DNA from: Micromonospora narathiwatensis
Lineage (GTDB): Bacteria; Actinomycetota; Actinomycetes; Mycobacteriales; Micromonosporaceae
Direction: 5' to 3'
Assembly (NCBI RefSeq): GCF_900089605.1
Contig: NZ_LT594324.1
Location: forward strand, 2,108,001 to 2,172,000
DNA: 64,000 nt
Shown: positions 38,244 through 46,380 of the stretch, in pieces
Layout: each line of letters begins with the position of its first letter
How positions within the stretch are numbered: the stretch's first letter is position 1
Notes under the pieces: generated by a model
Database searches by the model: none
Seen by the model: the letters and a program-made list of their open reading frames with translations, nothing else
Told to the model about the DNA's origin: nothing
Position numbers and translations under genes: made by a program

Positions 38244-38285
38244 GTCGAGCACTCCGGTTCCCGGCCGGGAACCGGAGTGCTCGAC
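38244..38285 (-). terminator. 42-bp perfect palindrome, terminator-like
   Basis: Two uninterrupted 21-base arms (GTCGAGCACTCCGGTTCCCG plus one G, then the exact complement) meet without a loop. It lies 45 bases after the stop of the DUF2089-led operon on the minus strand. As RNA it would fold into a long rod with a minimal loop; there is no U-tract. Confidence 0.75.
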
Positions 38286-38329
38286 TCGACCGTGGCGTCG
38301 GCTCGATCAGGGACGAAGAGGCTCGGGAC

Positions 38330-38764
38330 TCACTCGCAGAACACCTGCACCTTCGCGTCGGGCTGGTCGACGTCGACGGTCATCTCGTCAAGATGCTCGA
38401 TCAGTTCCTCGATGTGCTGCGGCTTCAACTGGGTCAGGTCGATCGGCACACCCGACTTCGTCAACTCCTCGTTGGCCTGGCTGAGCGCCTGCGGTGGGAT
38501 CAGGCTGGCCAGCCGTACCCCGGCCCGCAGCAGTTGCAGCGGTACCCGAACGTTGACCCTGCCGGGTCCGTCGCCGCCGAAGTTCTCCGGCGAGTCGACC
38601 ACGACCCGTAGGTACCTTCGCCGAGGCTTCTGCCCCGGCTCGGTGTCCGAGGACGAGGAAGTCGGCTGGTCCCGCTCCAGGGCGGCGATCAACCGCTCGG
38701 CCTCGTCCGCGGTGATCTTTCCATCGGCCAGCATCTGCAGGATCTGCCTGCGCTGCTCACTCAT
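38330..38764 (-). CDS. SHOCT-like N-terminal domain protein, last gene of the DUF2089 operon
   Basis: This 144-residue protein begins with a short helical hairpin, RRQILQMLADGKITADEAER, typical of SHOCT-like domains seen at the start of YvlB/LiaX-type proteins. A short linker is followed by a strand-rich segment (YLRVVVDSPEN, RVNVRVPLQLLRAGVRLASL) and an acidic C-terminus. No signal peptide is present. It probably assembles with membrane or cell-envelope stress factors, by family analogy only. Confidence 0.7.
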   Translation of the reverse strand: MSEQRRQILQMLADGKITADEAERLIAALERDQPTSSSSDTEPGQKPRRRYLRVVVDSPENFGGDGPGRVNVRVPLQLLRAGVRLASLIPPQALSQANEELTKSGVPIDLTQLKPQHIEELIEHLDEMTVDVDQPDAKVQVFCE

Positions 38765-38777
38765 GATCGCTCCATTC

Positions 38778-39038
38778 CTACCTGATGTCGACCAGTACGG
38801 CCGTGCGGTTCTGCTCGATCTCGATCCGGGTGCCGCGCAGCGCGCACAGCAACCGCCAGCTGGCGTACAGCGCTCGGATCGGGTTGATCCGCCAGAGCAG
38901 GCAGGCGATCGCCGCCGACGCCAGCACGAGCAACAGCACCGGTGACAGGAGCAGCAGCACCGGGAGGACCGGGATCCACAGCCGTACCCGCCGACCTCGT
39001 TCGTTGCGGACTCGTACGCTCACCACCTGCGGCATCAC
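38778..39038 (-). CDS. small membrane protein of the DUF2089 operon
   Basis: This 86-residue protein has a basic N-terminus, a long hydrophobic stretch (LWIPVLPVLLLLSPVLLLVL, continuing as ASAAIACLL) that can cross the membrane twice, and a hydrophilic tail. Its start overlaps the stop of the DUF2089 gene, and it is followed 13 bases later by the SHOCT-like gene, so all three are one operon. Confidence 0.7.
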   Translation of the reverse strand: MMPQVVSVRVRNERGRRVRLWIPVLPVLLLLSPVLLLVLASAAIACLLWRINPIRALYASWRLLCALRGTRIEIEQNRTAVLVDIR

Positions 39039-39397
39039 TTCGGCGCCTCCAACTCTCGCAACGCCTCCTGTGCGCTGATCTCGCCCCGCTGCAGTCGGTC
39101 GATGACGTCGGCCCGCGATGGAGCCGGATCGGTGTCGACGAAGTCGAGCCCCTGGGCGATCCGGTTGAGCCGGGACTTGATCGTCGGATAGCTCACCCCG
39201 AAGATCCGCTCCATCTCCTTGATCGAGCCATGGCAGCGGACGAACGCGGTGACGAACACCTGGTCCTCGATGCTCAGTTGGGCAAGTTGCGGAGGTTCGA
39301 AATCACCCTCGATGGCCACGCCCCGCGCGGTCAGACGCACCCGCTCGACCACAAACGGCTGGCCGCCCGTCAGATTGGTCAGCTCCTGCCAGTCCAT
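39035..39397 (-). CDS. DUF2089-family regulator
   Basis: This 120-residue protein contains a sigma-factor-like helix-turn-helix: LSIEDQVFVTAFVRCHGSIK then EMERIFGVSYPTIKSRLNRI. A short C-terminal helix pair of the SHOCT-like type follows (RLQRGEISAQEALREL). DUF2089 proteins head small envelope operons like this one and are presumed DNA-binding regulators. A perfect palindrome at 39420-39431 lies 22 bases upstream of its ATG and is a likely self-operator. Confidence 0.82.
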   Translation of the reverse strand: MDWQELTNLTGGQPFVVERVRLTARGVAIEGDFEPPQLAQLSIEDQVFVTAFVRCHGSIKEMERIFGVSYPTIKSRLNRIAQGLDFVDTDPAPSRADVIDRLQRGEISAQEALRELEAPK

Positions 39398-39419
39398 CCG
39401 GTGCTCCGATCACCCATCC

Positions 39420-39431
39420 ACTATCGATAGT
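39420..39431. promoter_or_regulatory. perfect palindrome upstream of the DUF2089 operon
   Basis: ACTATCGATAGT, 12 bases, lies in an AT-rich patch (39420-39480) just before the operon. It is probably the operator of the DUF2089 protein or of an outside regulator. Confidence 0.5.
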
Positions 39432-39612
39432 TAATGTGTACCTTGACTTTCTTAAGTAAGCAAGGTTGGCGACTTAATTTTCTCGACACGAGACTGAGTG
39501 ATCTTCTTGGCGGGGCCGTGACAGGTGACCACGAACGAGCCCGAGGTGGCTCACCGGCCGGCGGACCGGCTGACGCCGGGCAGGGAACGCCGACGCCTGA
39601 GATGATGCGAAC

Positions 39613-40404
39613 GTGGCCGACGACGGCGGTTATCTGCTCGACAACCAGCAGGCGGAGGCAGGCGTCCGCTTTGACGCCCTGGCGACGCTGTTCAACCCGT
39701 CCACGTTTCGGCACATCGACGCGCTCGGCATCGCGGAAGGCTGGCGATGCTGGGAGGTCGGCGCGGGAGGCGCGAGCGTGCCGTCCTGGCTCGCCGCGCG
39801 CGTCGGACCGACCGGGCACGTGCTCGCCACCGACATCGACGTCTCGTGGCTGACCGCCGACGCGGAATACGAGGTCCGCTGCCACGACGTCGGCGTCGAT
39901 CCACCGCCGGGGGACGGATTCGACCTGGTGCACGCGCGCCTGCTCCTCGTACACGTGCCCCGGCGCGCCGCGGCGCTCGCCGCCATGGCCTCGGCGCTGC
40001 GGCCCGGCGGGTGGTTGCTGGTGGAGGAGGCCGACCCGATGATGCAGCCGCTGGTCTGCCCGGACGAGTCAGGTCCGGCCCAGCGGCTGGCCAACAAGCT
40101 CAAGCGTGACCTCCGTACGTTGATGGCCCAGCGCGGTGTCGACCTGGCCTACGGGCGCAGGCTGCCGCCCTTGCTGCGCGACGCGGGACTCACCGAGGTC
40201 GAAGCCGACGCCTTCTTTCCGATCACCGGGCCCGCCTGCGCCCTGCTGGAACAGGCCACCGTGCGGCAGATCCGCGATCGGCTGGTCTCCGCCGGCCTGG
40301 CCACCGACGAAGAGATCGACCAGCATCTCGACAACATCGCGGCCGGACTCCTCGACCTCGCCACCTCGCCGATGATTTCGGCCTGGGGTCGGAGACCTGC
40401 CTGA
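39613..40404 (+). CDS. class I SAM-dependent methyltransferase
   Basis: This 263-residue protein has a Rossmann methyltransferase core: CWEVGAGGASVPSWLAARVG (motif I), VLATDIDVSWL (motif II Asp), HDVGVDPPPGDGFDLVHARL, then LRPGGWLLVEE. Methyl acceptor unknown. GTG 39613 is the likely start; no strong ribosome site is seen. It is transcribed alone. Confidence 0.87.
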   Translation: MADDGGYLLDNQQAEAGVRFDALATLFNPSTFRHIDALGIAEGWRCWEVGAGGASVPSWLAARVGPTGHVLATDIDVSWLTADAEYEVRCHDVGVDPPPGDGFDLVHARLLLVHVPRRAAALAAMASALRPGGWLLVEEADPMMQPLVCPDESGPAQRLANKLKRDLRTLMAQRGVDLAYGRRLPPLLRDAGLTEVEADAFFPITGPACALLEQATVRQIRDRLVSAGLATDEEIDQHLDNIAAGLLDLATSPMISAWGRRPA

Positions 40405-40489
40405 ACCGCGCGGTCGGGACCTGGGACCCGGTCGCCGTCGGGACCTGCTGCCCTCCCGGTCGGCGGATCGTACGGGCAGGCTGACTTAC

Positions 40490-40954
40490 ATGATCACTCT
40501 CCTCCTCGCCCTCGCCGGCGTGGTGCTGCTGGTCGCCGGACCGGTCATGATTGCCCAGGGGGTCCTCGGCCGGCGCAGCGTCGTCCATGAGCTGACCCGT
40601 CAGCGGATCGCCTTTCCGGCCGCCGACCTGCCGGCGCCGCTCGCCAGTTACGCCCGGACCCCGGTCCGTACCGGGGCCCAGGCCCGCGCCTACTCGGAAC
40701 TCATCGCCGACCACGTGGCCCAGGCCACCGGTGGCCGGACGTACGCGGAGATCGCCGAGGAGTGCATGGGCGCGGGCCGCGGCGACCAGCGGCTCGACCG
40801 GCTGCGGCAGACCGCCTTCATGGGGGAGACCCTGCGCGGGGCGCTGCTCGGGGCGTACCAGGCGTGGCAGGTGACCGCCCTGGTCGCGGGGCTGGGCGCG
40901 CTGGTCACGCTGATCGGGGCGGTCTTCGTCGTCCTCGCCGCTCACCTGCGGTGA
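40490..40954 (+). CDS. small two-helix membrane protein, unknown function
   Basis: This 154-residue protein has one membrane segment at each end (LLLALAGVVLLVAGPVMIAQ and VTALVAGLGALVTLIGAVFV) around a soluble region of about 85 residues rich in Ala/Arg. No domain recognised. It converges on the acyl-CoA ligase gene. Confidence 0.6.
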   Translation: MITLLLALAGVVLLVAGPVMIAQGVLGRRSVVHELTRQRIAFPAADLPAPLASYARTPVRTGAQARAYSELIADHVAQATGGRTYAEIAEECMGAGRGDQRLDRLRQTAFMGETLRGALLGAYQAWQVTALVAGLGALVTLIGAVFVVLAAHLR

Positions 40955-40970
40955 TCAGGGGTTCCGGCGA

Positions 40971-42797
40971 TCAGTGGCCACGGTAGAGGGCGTCGATGTC
41001 GGCGGCGCGGTGCCGCTGCACCACGTCGCGTCTGATCTTCAGGGTGGGGGTGAGTTCACCGTTGGCCTCGGTGAAGTCATCGGGCAGGATCCGGAAGGTC
41101 TTGATCGCCTCCGCGTGGGAGACCGACCGGTTCGCCTGGTCGATCGCGTTCTGGATCTCGCCGCGCAGGGCGGGGTCCTCGCGTAGCTCCGCGACCGAGG
41201 CGCGCGGGTGACCGTGCGCGTCGCGCCACCGGGACCACGCCTGCGGGTCGATGGTGACCAGGGCGGCGACGTACGGCTTGCCGTTGCCGGCCAGCATGGA
41301 CTGGCTGACCAGCGGATGTGCCCGAACCCGGTCCTCCAGGGGGGCGGGAGCGATGTTCTTTCCCTCCGCGGTCACCATGATGTCCTTCGTGCGTCCGGTG
41401 ATCCGCAGATAGCCGTCGTCGTCGAGGCTGCCGAGGTCGCCGGTGCGGAACCAGCCGTCGGCGGTGAACGTGTCGCTGGTCGCGTCCGGTTTGTTCCAGT
41501 AGCCCTTGAAAACGACGTCGCTGCGGACGAGGATCTCCCCGCTGTCGGCGATGGTCAGCTCCACGCCGGGCAGCGGCCGGCCGACGGTGCCGATCCGCAT
41601 CGCCGAGGGCTGGTTCACCGCCAGCGCCGGCGACGTCTCCGTCAACCCGTACCCCTCCAGGGTCAGGAGGCCGGCGCCACGGAAGAAGTGCCCGAGCCGC
41701 TCACCGAGGGGAGCCCCGCCGACGACGGCGACGCGGCACCGGCCGCCGAACGCGGCCCGCAGCTCCCGGTAGACCAGCAGGTCGAGCAGACCCCGCAGCA
41801 ACCGGAGACCTGGTCCGGGGCCGGATGGCGTGTCGAGTGCCCGGCTGTACCGCACCGCCGTCCGGTCCGCTACGTCGAACAGCCACCCCCGATGCTGTTC
41901 GGTGGCCCTCTGCCGCGCCCCGTCGTATGCCTTCTCGAACACGCGCGGCACCGCGAGGACGAATGTCGGCCGGTACCGCTGCAACTGCTGCAGCACGCCG
42001 CGCGCGCTGGGGCTGTGCACCGTCGTCGCCCGGGCCTGCACCATCCCCACCTGAATCATCCTGGCGAAAGCGTGCGCCAGCGGAAGGAAGAGCACCGTCG
42101 ACGCCGTCCGGTTGAACAGCTCCGGCAGCGCCGCGACCGCGTTGCCGACGTCGAGGTAAATGTTCCGGTGGGTCAACACGCAACCCTTGGGTCGGCCCGT
42201 GGTCCCGCTGGTGTAGACGATCGTGGCCGGGTCGGCGCCCGAGACCGCGGCACGCCGCCGTTCGACGGTGTCGGCGTCAACGGCCCGGCCCTGCTCGGCG
42301 AGCTGGATCAGGTCGCCGGAGTCGATCCGCCACACGTGGCGCAGGTCCGGCAACCCGTCACGTACGCCGGCCAGCAGCGCGGCGTGGTCGGTCAGCTCCA
42401 CCACGCACGCCACCGCGCCCGAGTCGGCGAGGATCCAGGCCAGCTGCTCGGCGCTCGACGTGTCGTAGACCGGAACGGTCACCGCGCCGATCGCCCACAC
42501 CGCGTAGTCGACCAGGGTCCACTCGTATCGCGTGCGGCTCATCAGTCCCACCCGGTCGCCTGGCGCCACGCCCGCCGCGACCAGCCCGCGCGCCACGGCC
42601 AGCACGTCGTCCCGGAACTGCCGGCTGGTGACCACGGACGCGTCACCGGCCGGGTACGGCCACGACCGGGCGTCCGGGGCCGGGCGTCGGAACTGCACCG
42701 CGCCCGGGTCCCGCCGCGCGTTGTCCCACACCACGTCGGCCAGCCCGACCGATTCCCCGCCGCTGAGTTTCGGTTCCACTCTGACGTTGCGCCGCAT
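40971..42797 (-). CDS. long-chain fatty-acid--CoA ligase (AMP-forming, FadD15-like)
   Basis: This 608-residue enzyme has the adenylate-forming P-loop TIVYTSGTTGRPKGCVLTH, the long-chain signature VVGGAPLGERLGHFFRGAGL, the A5 block LEGYGLTETSPALAV, the A7 WFRTGDLGSLDDDGYLRITG and a C-terminal TPTLKIRRDVV with the catalytic Lys. It activates fatty acids to acyl-CoA through an acyl-AMP. Its stop lies 17 bases from the convergent gene. The start may be ATG 42797 or the GTG three bases before. Confidence 0.92.
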   Translation of the reverse strand: MRRNVRVEPKLSGGESVGLADVVWDNARRDPGAVQFRRPAPDARSWPYPAGDASVVTSRQFRDDVLAVARGLVAAGVAPGDRVGLMSRTRYEWTLVDYAVWAIGAVTVPVYDTSSAEQLAWILADSGAVACVVELTDHAALLAGVRDGLPDLRHVWRIDSGDLIQLAEQGRAVDADTVERRRAAVSGADPATIVYTSGTTGRPKGCVLTHRNIYLDVGNAVAALPELFNRTASTVLFLPLAHAFARMIQVGMVQARATTVHSPSARGVLQQLQRYRPTFVLAVPRVFEKAYDGARQRATEQHRGWLFDVADRTAVRYSRALDTPSGPGPGLRLLRGLLDLLVYRELRAAFGGRCRVAVVGGAPLGERLGHFFRGAGLLTLEGYGLTETSPALAVNQPSAMRIGTVGRPLPGVELTIADSGEILVRSDVVFKGYWNKPDATSDTFTADGWFRTGDLGSLDDDGYLRITGRTKDIMVTAEGKNIAPAPLEDRVRAHPLVSQSMLAGNGKPYVAALVTIDPQAWSRWRDAHGHPRASVAELREDPALRGEIQNAIDQANRSVSHAEAIKTFRILPDDFTEANGELTPTLKIRRDVVQRHRAADIDALYRGH

Positions 42798-42910
42798 CAC
42801 GCCCCTCGGCTCTCCACCAGTGCTTCGTCCCTGGCTGTCCCCCCGCGTACCGGTCGCGCCGGGCCCTGGGCGCGATCCGGACGCGCGGCAACGGGTCGGA
42901 AACCGGCCTC

Positions 42911-43171
42911 CTACCGGCTGTTCTTGAGCTGGTCGCAGAGCTTTTCGGGATCACGCACGAACTCCATGCCCTTGTCGCGCAACCGGGAGAAGTCGTCGAT
43001 CATGTGCTGCACCTCGCCGGGGGTGAACCGTCGGTCCTCGTCACCCGACTTCTTCAGCCAGCCGATCACGTCGTCGAAGCTCTTCCAGTCCCGCTTGCCC
43101 ATCAGACGCTCGATGTCGGTGACGTCGTAGTCCTTCTGCATCGCCTGACTGGACGGGTCGTGGATCTTCAT
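42911..43171 (-). CDS. small hypothetical protein
   Basis: This 86-residue soluble, helical, charged protein (DVTDIERLMGKRDWKSFDDV, FTPGEVQHMIDDFSRLRDKG) has a good GGGAGGAG ribosome site before ATG 43171. No family is recognised. The upstream EamA frame runs 131 bases into it in another phase, so the two genes overlap unusually. Confidence 0.65.
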   Translation of the reverse strand: MKIHDPSSQAMQKDYDVTDIERLMGKRDWKSFDDVIGWLKKSGDEDRRFTPGEVQHMIDDFSRLRDKGMEFVRDPEKLCDQLKNSR

Positions 43172-44135
43172 TGCCTGCTCCTCCCACGGTGTCTGCCCGG
43201 GCGATTGCCCCACGCGTCCGGTGGCAAACGGCCCGCGACATGATCCGCGGCGCCACCGTCGGACGCCGGATGTGCCACCGGCGTGGTGCGGGGTCTCCGC
43301 CCGGCCGCCCGAGTGAGCGCGCGGCGGTGACGGCCAGCGCGTTGGCCGTCACCACCAGCGTGATCCCGGCCCACTGGTGCGAACGCGGCACCTGGCCGAG
43401 CAGCACGACGCCGGCCAGCGCGGCCAGCACCGGGTGGATGCTCATGAACACTCCGAACAGCCGGGTCGGCACGTACCGCAGGGTGATCAGGTCGGCGGCG
43501 TACGGCACGACCGAGCTCAGCACGCCCGCCACGACCGCGTAGCTGACCCCGCGAAGGTCGAGCGGATGCAGCGCGACCACCGGCAGGTAGAGCAGCGCCG
43601 ACACCGAGGTGGCCGCGGCCGGCGCCTGCAGTCCCGGCAGGCGCGCGCCGACCAGACGGTTGAGCAGGATGTACGCGGCCCAGCACGCCGCCGCCAGCAG
43701 TCCGAGCCCGACGCCGAGGTAGTCGCTGGACGGGCCGGGCAGCACCAGCAGGTAGACGCCGAGGCACGCGGTCGCCGCGCAGAGCAGGTCGATCCGGGTA
43801 CGCGATCCGGCCAACGCCACCGCCAGCGGCCCGAGGAACTCCAACGTCACCGCCAAGCCGAGTCCGACCCGGTCGATGGCGGTGTAGAGGCTCAGGTTCA
43901 TCGTGGCGAACACCAGGCCGAGCAGCAGCGTCGGCCACCACTGCGCCCAGGTGAACCGGCGCAGGTCCGGCCGGGCGACCGGCAGCAGGACGGCGGCGGC
44001 GACGAACTGGCGCACGGCCACCACGCCGGCCGGCCCGAGGGTGGCGAAGGCGTGCGCGCCCACGGCCGCGCCGACCTGGTTGCTCGCCGCGCTGCCGAGC
44101 ATGGTGGTGATCCCCGCGGTGGTTCTGGCGTTCAT
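43041..44135 (-). CDS. EamA/RhtA-family exporter with extended C-terminus
   Basis: The 364-residue frame carries the usual ten membrane segments in about residues 1-285. Typical segments are NQVGAAVGAHAFATLGPAGV, GLGLAVTLEFLGPLAVALAG (the RhtA-type block) and FMSIHPVLAALAGVVLLGQV. Family members are about 290-300 residues. Here the frame continues for some 70 Arg-rich residues into the next gene. Either the tail is real or a stop or frame has been lost near 43250. It is divergent from a LysR gene and probably controlled by it. Confidence 0.82.
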   Translation of the reverse strand: MNARTTAGITTMLGSAASNQVGAAVGAHAFATLGPAGVVAVRQFVAAAVLLPVARPDLRRFTWAQWWPTLLLGLVFATMNLSLYTAIDRVGLGLAVTLEFLGPLAVALAGSRTRIDLLCAATACLGVYLLVLPGPSSDYLGVGLGLLAAACWAAYILLNRLVGARLPGLQAPAAATSVSALLYLPVVALHPLDLRGVSYAVVAGVLSSVVPYAADLITLRYVPTRLFGVFMSIHPVLAALAGVVLLGQVPRSHQWAGITLVVTANALAVTAARSLGRPGGDPAPRRWHIRRPTVAPRIMSRAVCHRTRGAIARADTVGGAGNEDPRPVQSGDAEGLRRHRHRASDGQAGLEELRRRDRLAEEVG

Positions 44136-44190
44136 GCGCCCAGCGTCGGCGGTCGCGCCCCGGAAGAGAAATGCGGGAGCCGCTCCACCT

Positions 44191-44205
44191 ATACGCTGCG
44201 CGTAT
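44191..44205 (+). promoter_or_regulatory. LysR box overlapping the lysR start codon
   Basis: ATACGC-TGC-GCGTAT is a perfect interrupted palindrome with the T-N11-A layout of LysR-type sites. It covers the first two bases of the lysR ATG and lies in the 68-base gap to the divergent exporter, so one site could control both genes. Confidence 0.65.
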
Positions 44206-45055
44206 GAATGTGCAGCTGCGCCAGCTCCAGGCCCTGGTCGCGGTGGCCGACGCCGGCACGTTCACCGACGCGGCGGCCACGCTCGGCCTCTCCCAGGCCG
44301 CGGTGTCCCGCGCGATCGCCGGCCTTGAGGCCGCGCTCGGCGCACGCCTGCTGCTGCGCACCACCCGGCACGTCTCGCTGACCGCCACCGGCACCCGGGT
44401 GCTTCCCGCCGCCCGTCGGGTGCTGGAGGAGGTCGCCCACCTGCGGCGCACGGTCGACCGGTCGGAGGCCGAACTCCGGGTCGGCTACGCCTGGGCGGCG
44501 CTGGGCCGGCACACCCGGCGGCTGCAACGCGCCTGGGCGTCCGCGTACCCGGACGTGCCGCTGGTGTTCGTGCAGTCCGGCACCGAGACGGCGGGGCTCG
44601 GCGAGGGCCTGGCCGACGTCGCGGTCCTGCGCCGCCCGCTGGACGACGCCCGGTTCGACACCGCGCTGATCGGCACCGAGGCTCGGTACGCCGCGGTCGC
44701 CACCGACAACACGCTGGCCCGGCGGCGTTCGGTGCGGATGGCTGACCTGGCCCGCTACACGGTCGCGCTGGACAGCCGTACCGGCACCACCACGCCCGGT
44801 CTGTGGCCGCCCGGCGCGGCACCGGCCTCGACCCGCGAGTCGCACGGTGTCGACGAGTGGCTCACACTGATCGCCGCGGGCCAGGCGGTCGGCGTCACCT
44901 CGGAGGCGACCGCCAACCAGAACCCTCGGCCGGGTGTCGCCTACCGCGTGGTGCGCGACGCCCCGCCGATCGAGGTCAGGCTGGCGTGGTGGCGGGACGA
45001 CCCGCCAAGTCGCCTGCCCGAGCTGCTCGCGCTGGCCCGGGCCGCCTACGGCTGA
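44204..45055 (+). CDS. LysR-family transcriptional regulator
   Basis: This 283-residue protein has the LysR helix-turn-helix at residues 5-62 (LQALVAVADAGTFTDAAATL, then GLSQAAVSRAIAGLEAALG) and a periplasmic-binding-like effector domain from about 90. It faces the EamA-type exporter across a short promoter region with a LysR box, so it most likely activates the exporter in response to the exported metabolite. Confidence 0.93.
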   Translation: MNVQLRQLQALVAVADAGTFTDAAATLGLSQAAVSRAIAGLEAALGARLLLRTTRHVSLTATGTRVLPAARRVLEEVAHLRRTVDRSEAELRVGYAWAALGRHTRRLQRAWASAYPDVPLVFVQSGTETAGLGEGLADVAVLRRPLDDARFDTALIGTEARYAAVATDNTLARRRSVRMADLARYTVALDSRTGTTTPGLWPPGAAPASTRESHGVDEWLTLIAAGQAVGVTSEATANQNPRPGVAYRVVRDAPPIEVRLAWWRDDPPSRLPELLALARAAYG

Positions 45056-45107
45056 AGCCACGCGGCGGCGCCCTGCCCCCGGCATGCCTTGGTGCTCGGG
45101 CCGAGGA

Positions 45108-46361
45108 TCAGAATTCGGCTCCCGGCCAGCGGCTCATGACGGCCAGGCCGATGACGGCGAGGAGCCCGAGGGCGGCCGGGATGAGGAAAACCAGGGGCAG
45201 TCCGACGGCGTCGGCTCCGAGTCCTCCGGCGGCTCCGCCCAGGGCCGAGGCCAGGGATGTGGAGCTGAGGAAGACGGCGGAGGCGGTGGCGACGGCGGTG
45301 GGGAGAAGGCGCTGAGCGACGATGATCCCGAGTGCGGCGAAGACTCCCCACACGCCGCCCATGAGGATCTGCCCAGCGAACAGACCGGCGGCCTTGCCGC
45401 TGGCGGCAAAGCAGATGTTGGCGGCGACGCCGAAGCCGGCACCGATCACCATCAGCCGCATCATTCCGATCCGGCGTGCCACGAGAACCGCCAGCGGCAT
45501 GAGGATGATCTCGACCAGTGGCTGGATCCCGATGATCGCGCCGCTGAGCCCGGCGGGGAAGTCGAGCTGCCCGTTCATGTAGATCGGCAGGTACGCGTAC
45601 TTGATCGGTTCTCCGGCGTACACGAGTACGTAGAGCGCGGTGAACGCGAGCAGCGGCAGCATGTCGCGTATGCCGGGCCCGCGTGCTCCGGGTTCGGCCG
45701 TCCGATGCGCGGAGGCGCCGGCCGGTGGTGGCCTGAGCGTCCCCAGCGGGACGATCTGCGCGAGCGTGCAGATCGCCGTCGCCAGGAGCATGGTGTGCGG
45801 CGAGGTGTGGGCGGCCAGGAACGACCCGGCGACCGGGCCGACCACCCAGCCGCCGGTCAGGGCCATCCGAACCACGGCGACCACCCCGTCGTTGCTCGGA
45901 CTCGGGTGGGCTACCTGCTCGTCATGGATGGCGGCGAACAGCTGGGAGGTGGCGGCGCCGCCGAACCCGCCGATGACGGCGCTGATGACGTAGGGCATCC
46001 AGAGGTGGGTCGAGTAGGCGATGCCGAGCCAGCCCACGAAGCCCAGGACGGCGCAGAGGCGGAACAGGCCCAGACGTCGGCCGGTGCGGTCCGAGCGTCT
46101 GCCGATCAGATAACCGGCCACGGGCGCGGTCAGGCTCGCGAGGTAGAACAGCCCGGCTGCGCTGAGCGAGGCACCGAGGTCGTTGACGAGGAACGACGCG
46201 ATCTGCGGTGCGGCGGCCGAGAACCCGAGAGCGGACAGGAACACCGAAACGGTGGCGCCACGGTAGAGCGGCGAGGCGAGCGTCAGCCGCAGCGCCGACG
46301 CGTGGAGCACAGGCTCGGCCACCGCCGGTTCGGTGGCCTCGACCTGTTCGCTGGGTGCCAA
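45108..46361 (-). CDS. MFS sugar-efflux-type transporter
   Basis: This 417-residue protein has 12 membrane segments. Its style (AAPQIASFLVNDLGASLSAA, GYLIGRRSDRTGRRLGLFRL, AGLFAGQILMGGVWGVFAAL) matches the sugar efflux transporter (SET) group. The proposed start is TTG 46361, supported by GGAGG eight bases upstream, in the tail of the lacI gene. It follows lacI by 19 bases and is presumably part of the same unit, moving the sugar sensed by the LacI protein. Confidence 0.85.
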   Translation of the reverse strand: MAPSEQVEATEPAVAEPVLHASALRLTLASPLYRGATVSVFLSALGFSAAAPQIASFLVNDLGASLSAAGLFYLASLTAPVAGYLIGRRSDRTGRRLGLFRLCAVLGFVGWLGIAYSTHLWMPYVISAVIGGFGGAATSQLFAAIHDEQVAHPSPSNDGVVAVVRMALTGGWVVGPVAGSFLAAHTSPHTMLLATAICTLAQIVPLGTLRPPPAGASAHRTAEPGARGPGIRDMLPLLAFTALYVLVYAGEPIKYAYLPIYMNGQLDFPAGLSGAIIGIQPLVEIILMPLAVLVARRIGMMRLMVIGAGFGVAANICFAASGKAAGLFAGQILMGGVWGVFAALGIIVAQRLLPTAVATASAVFLSSTSLASALGGAAGGLGADAVGLPLVFLIPAALGLLAVIGLAVMSRWPGAEF

Positions 46362-46380
46362 CCCTGCTGCCTCCGCGGTT

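Noticed and set aside
38244-38285. Long palindrome as insertion-sequence end
   Set aside because: No transposase, no second copy and no target duplication are seen; position after an operon fits a terminator.
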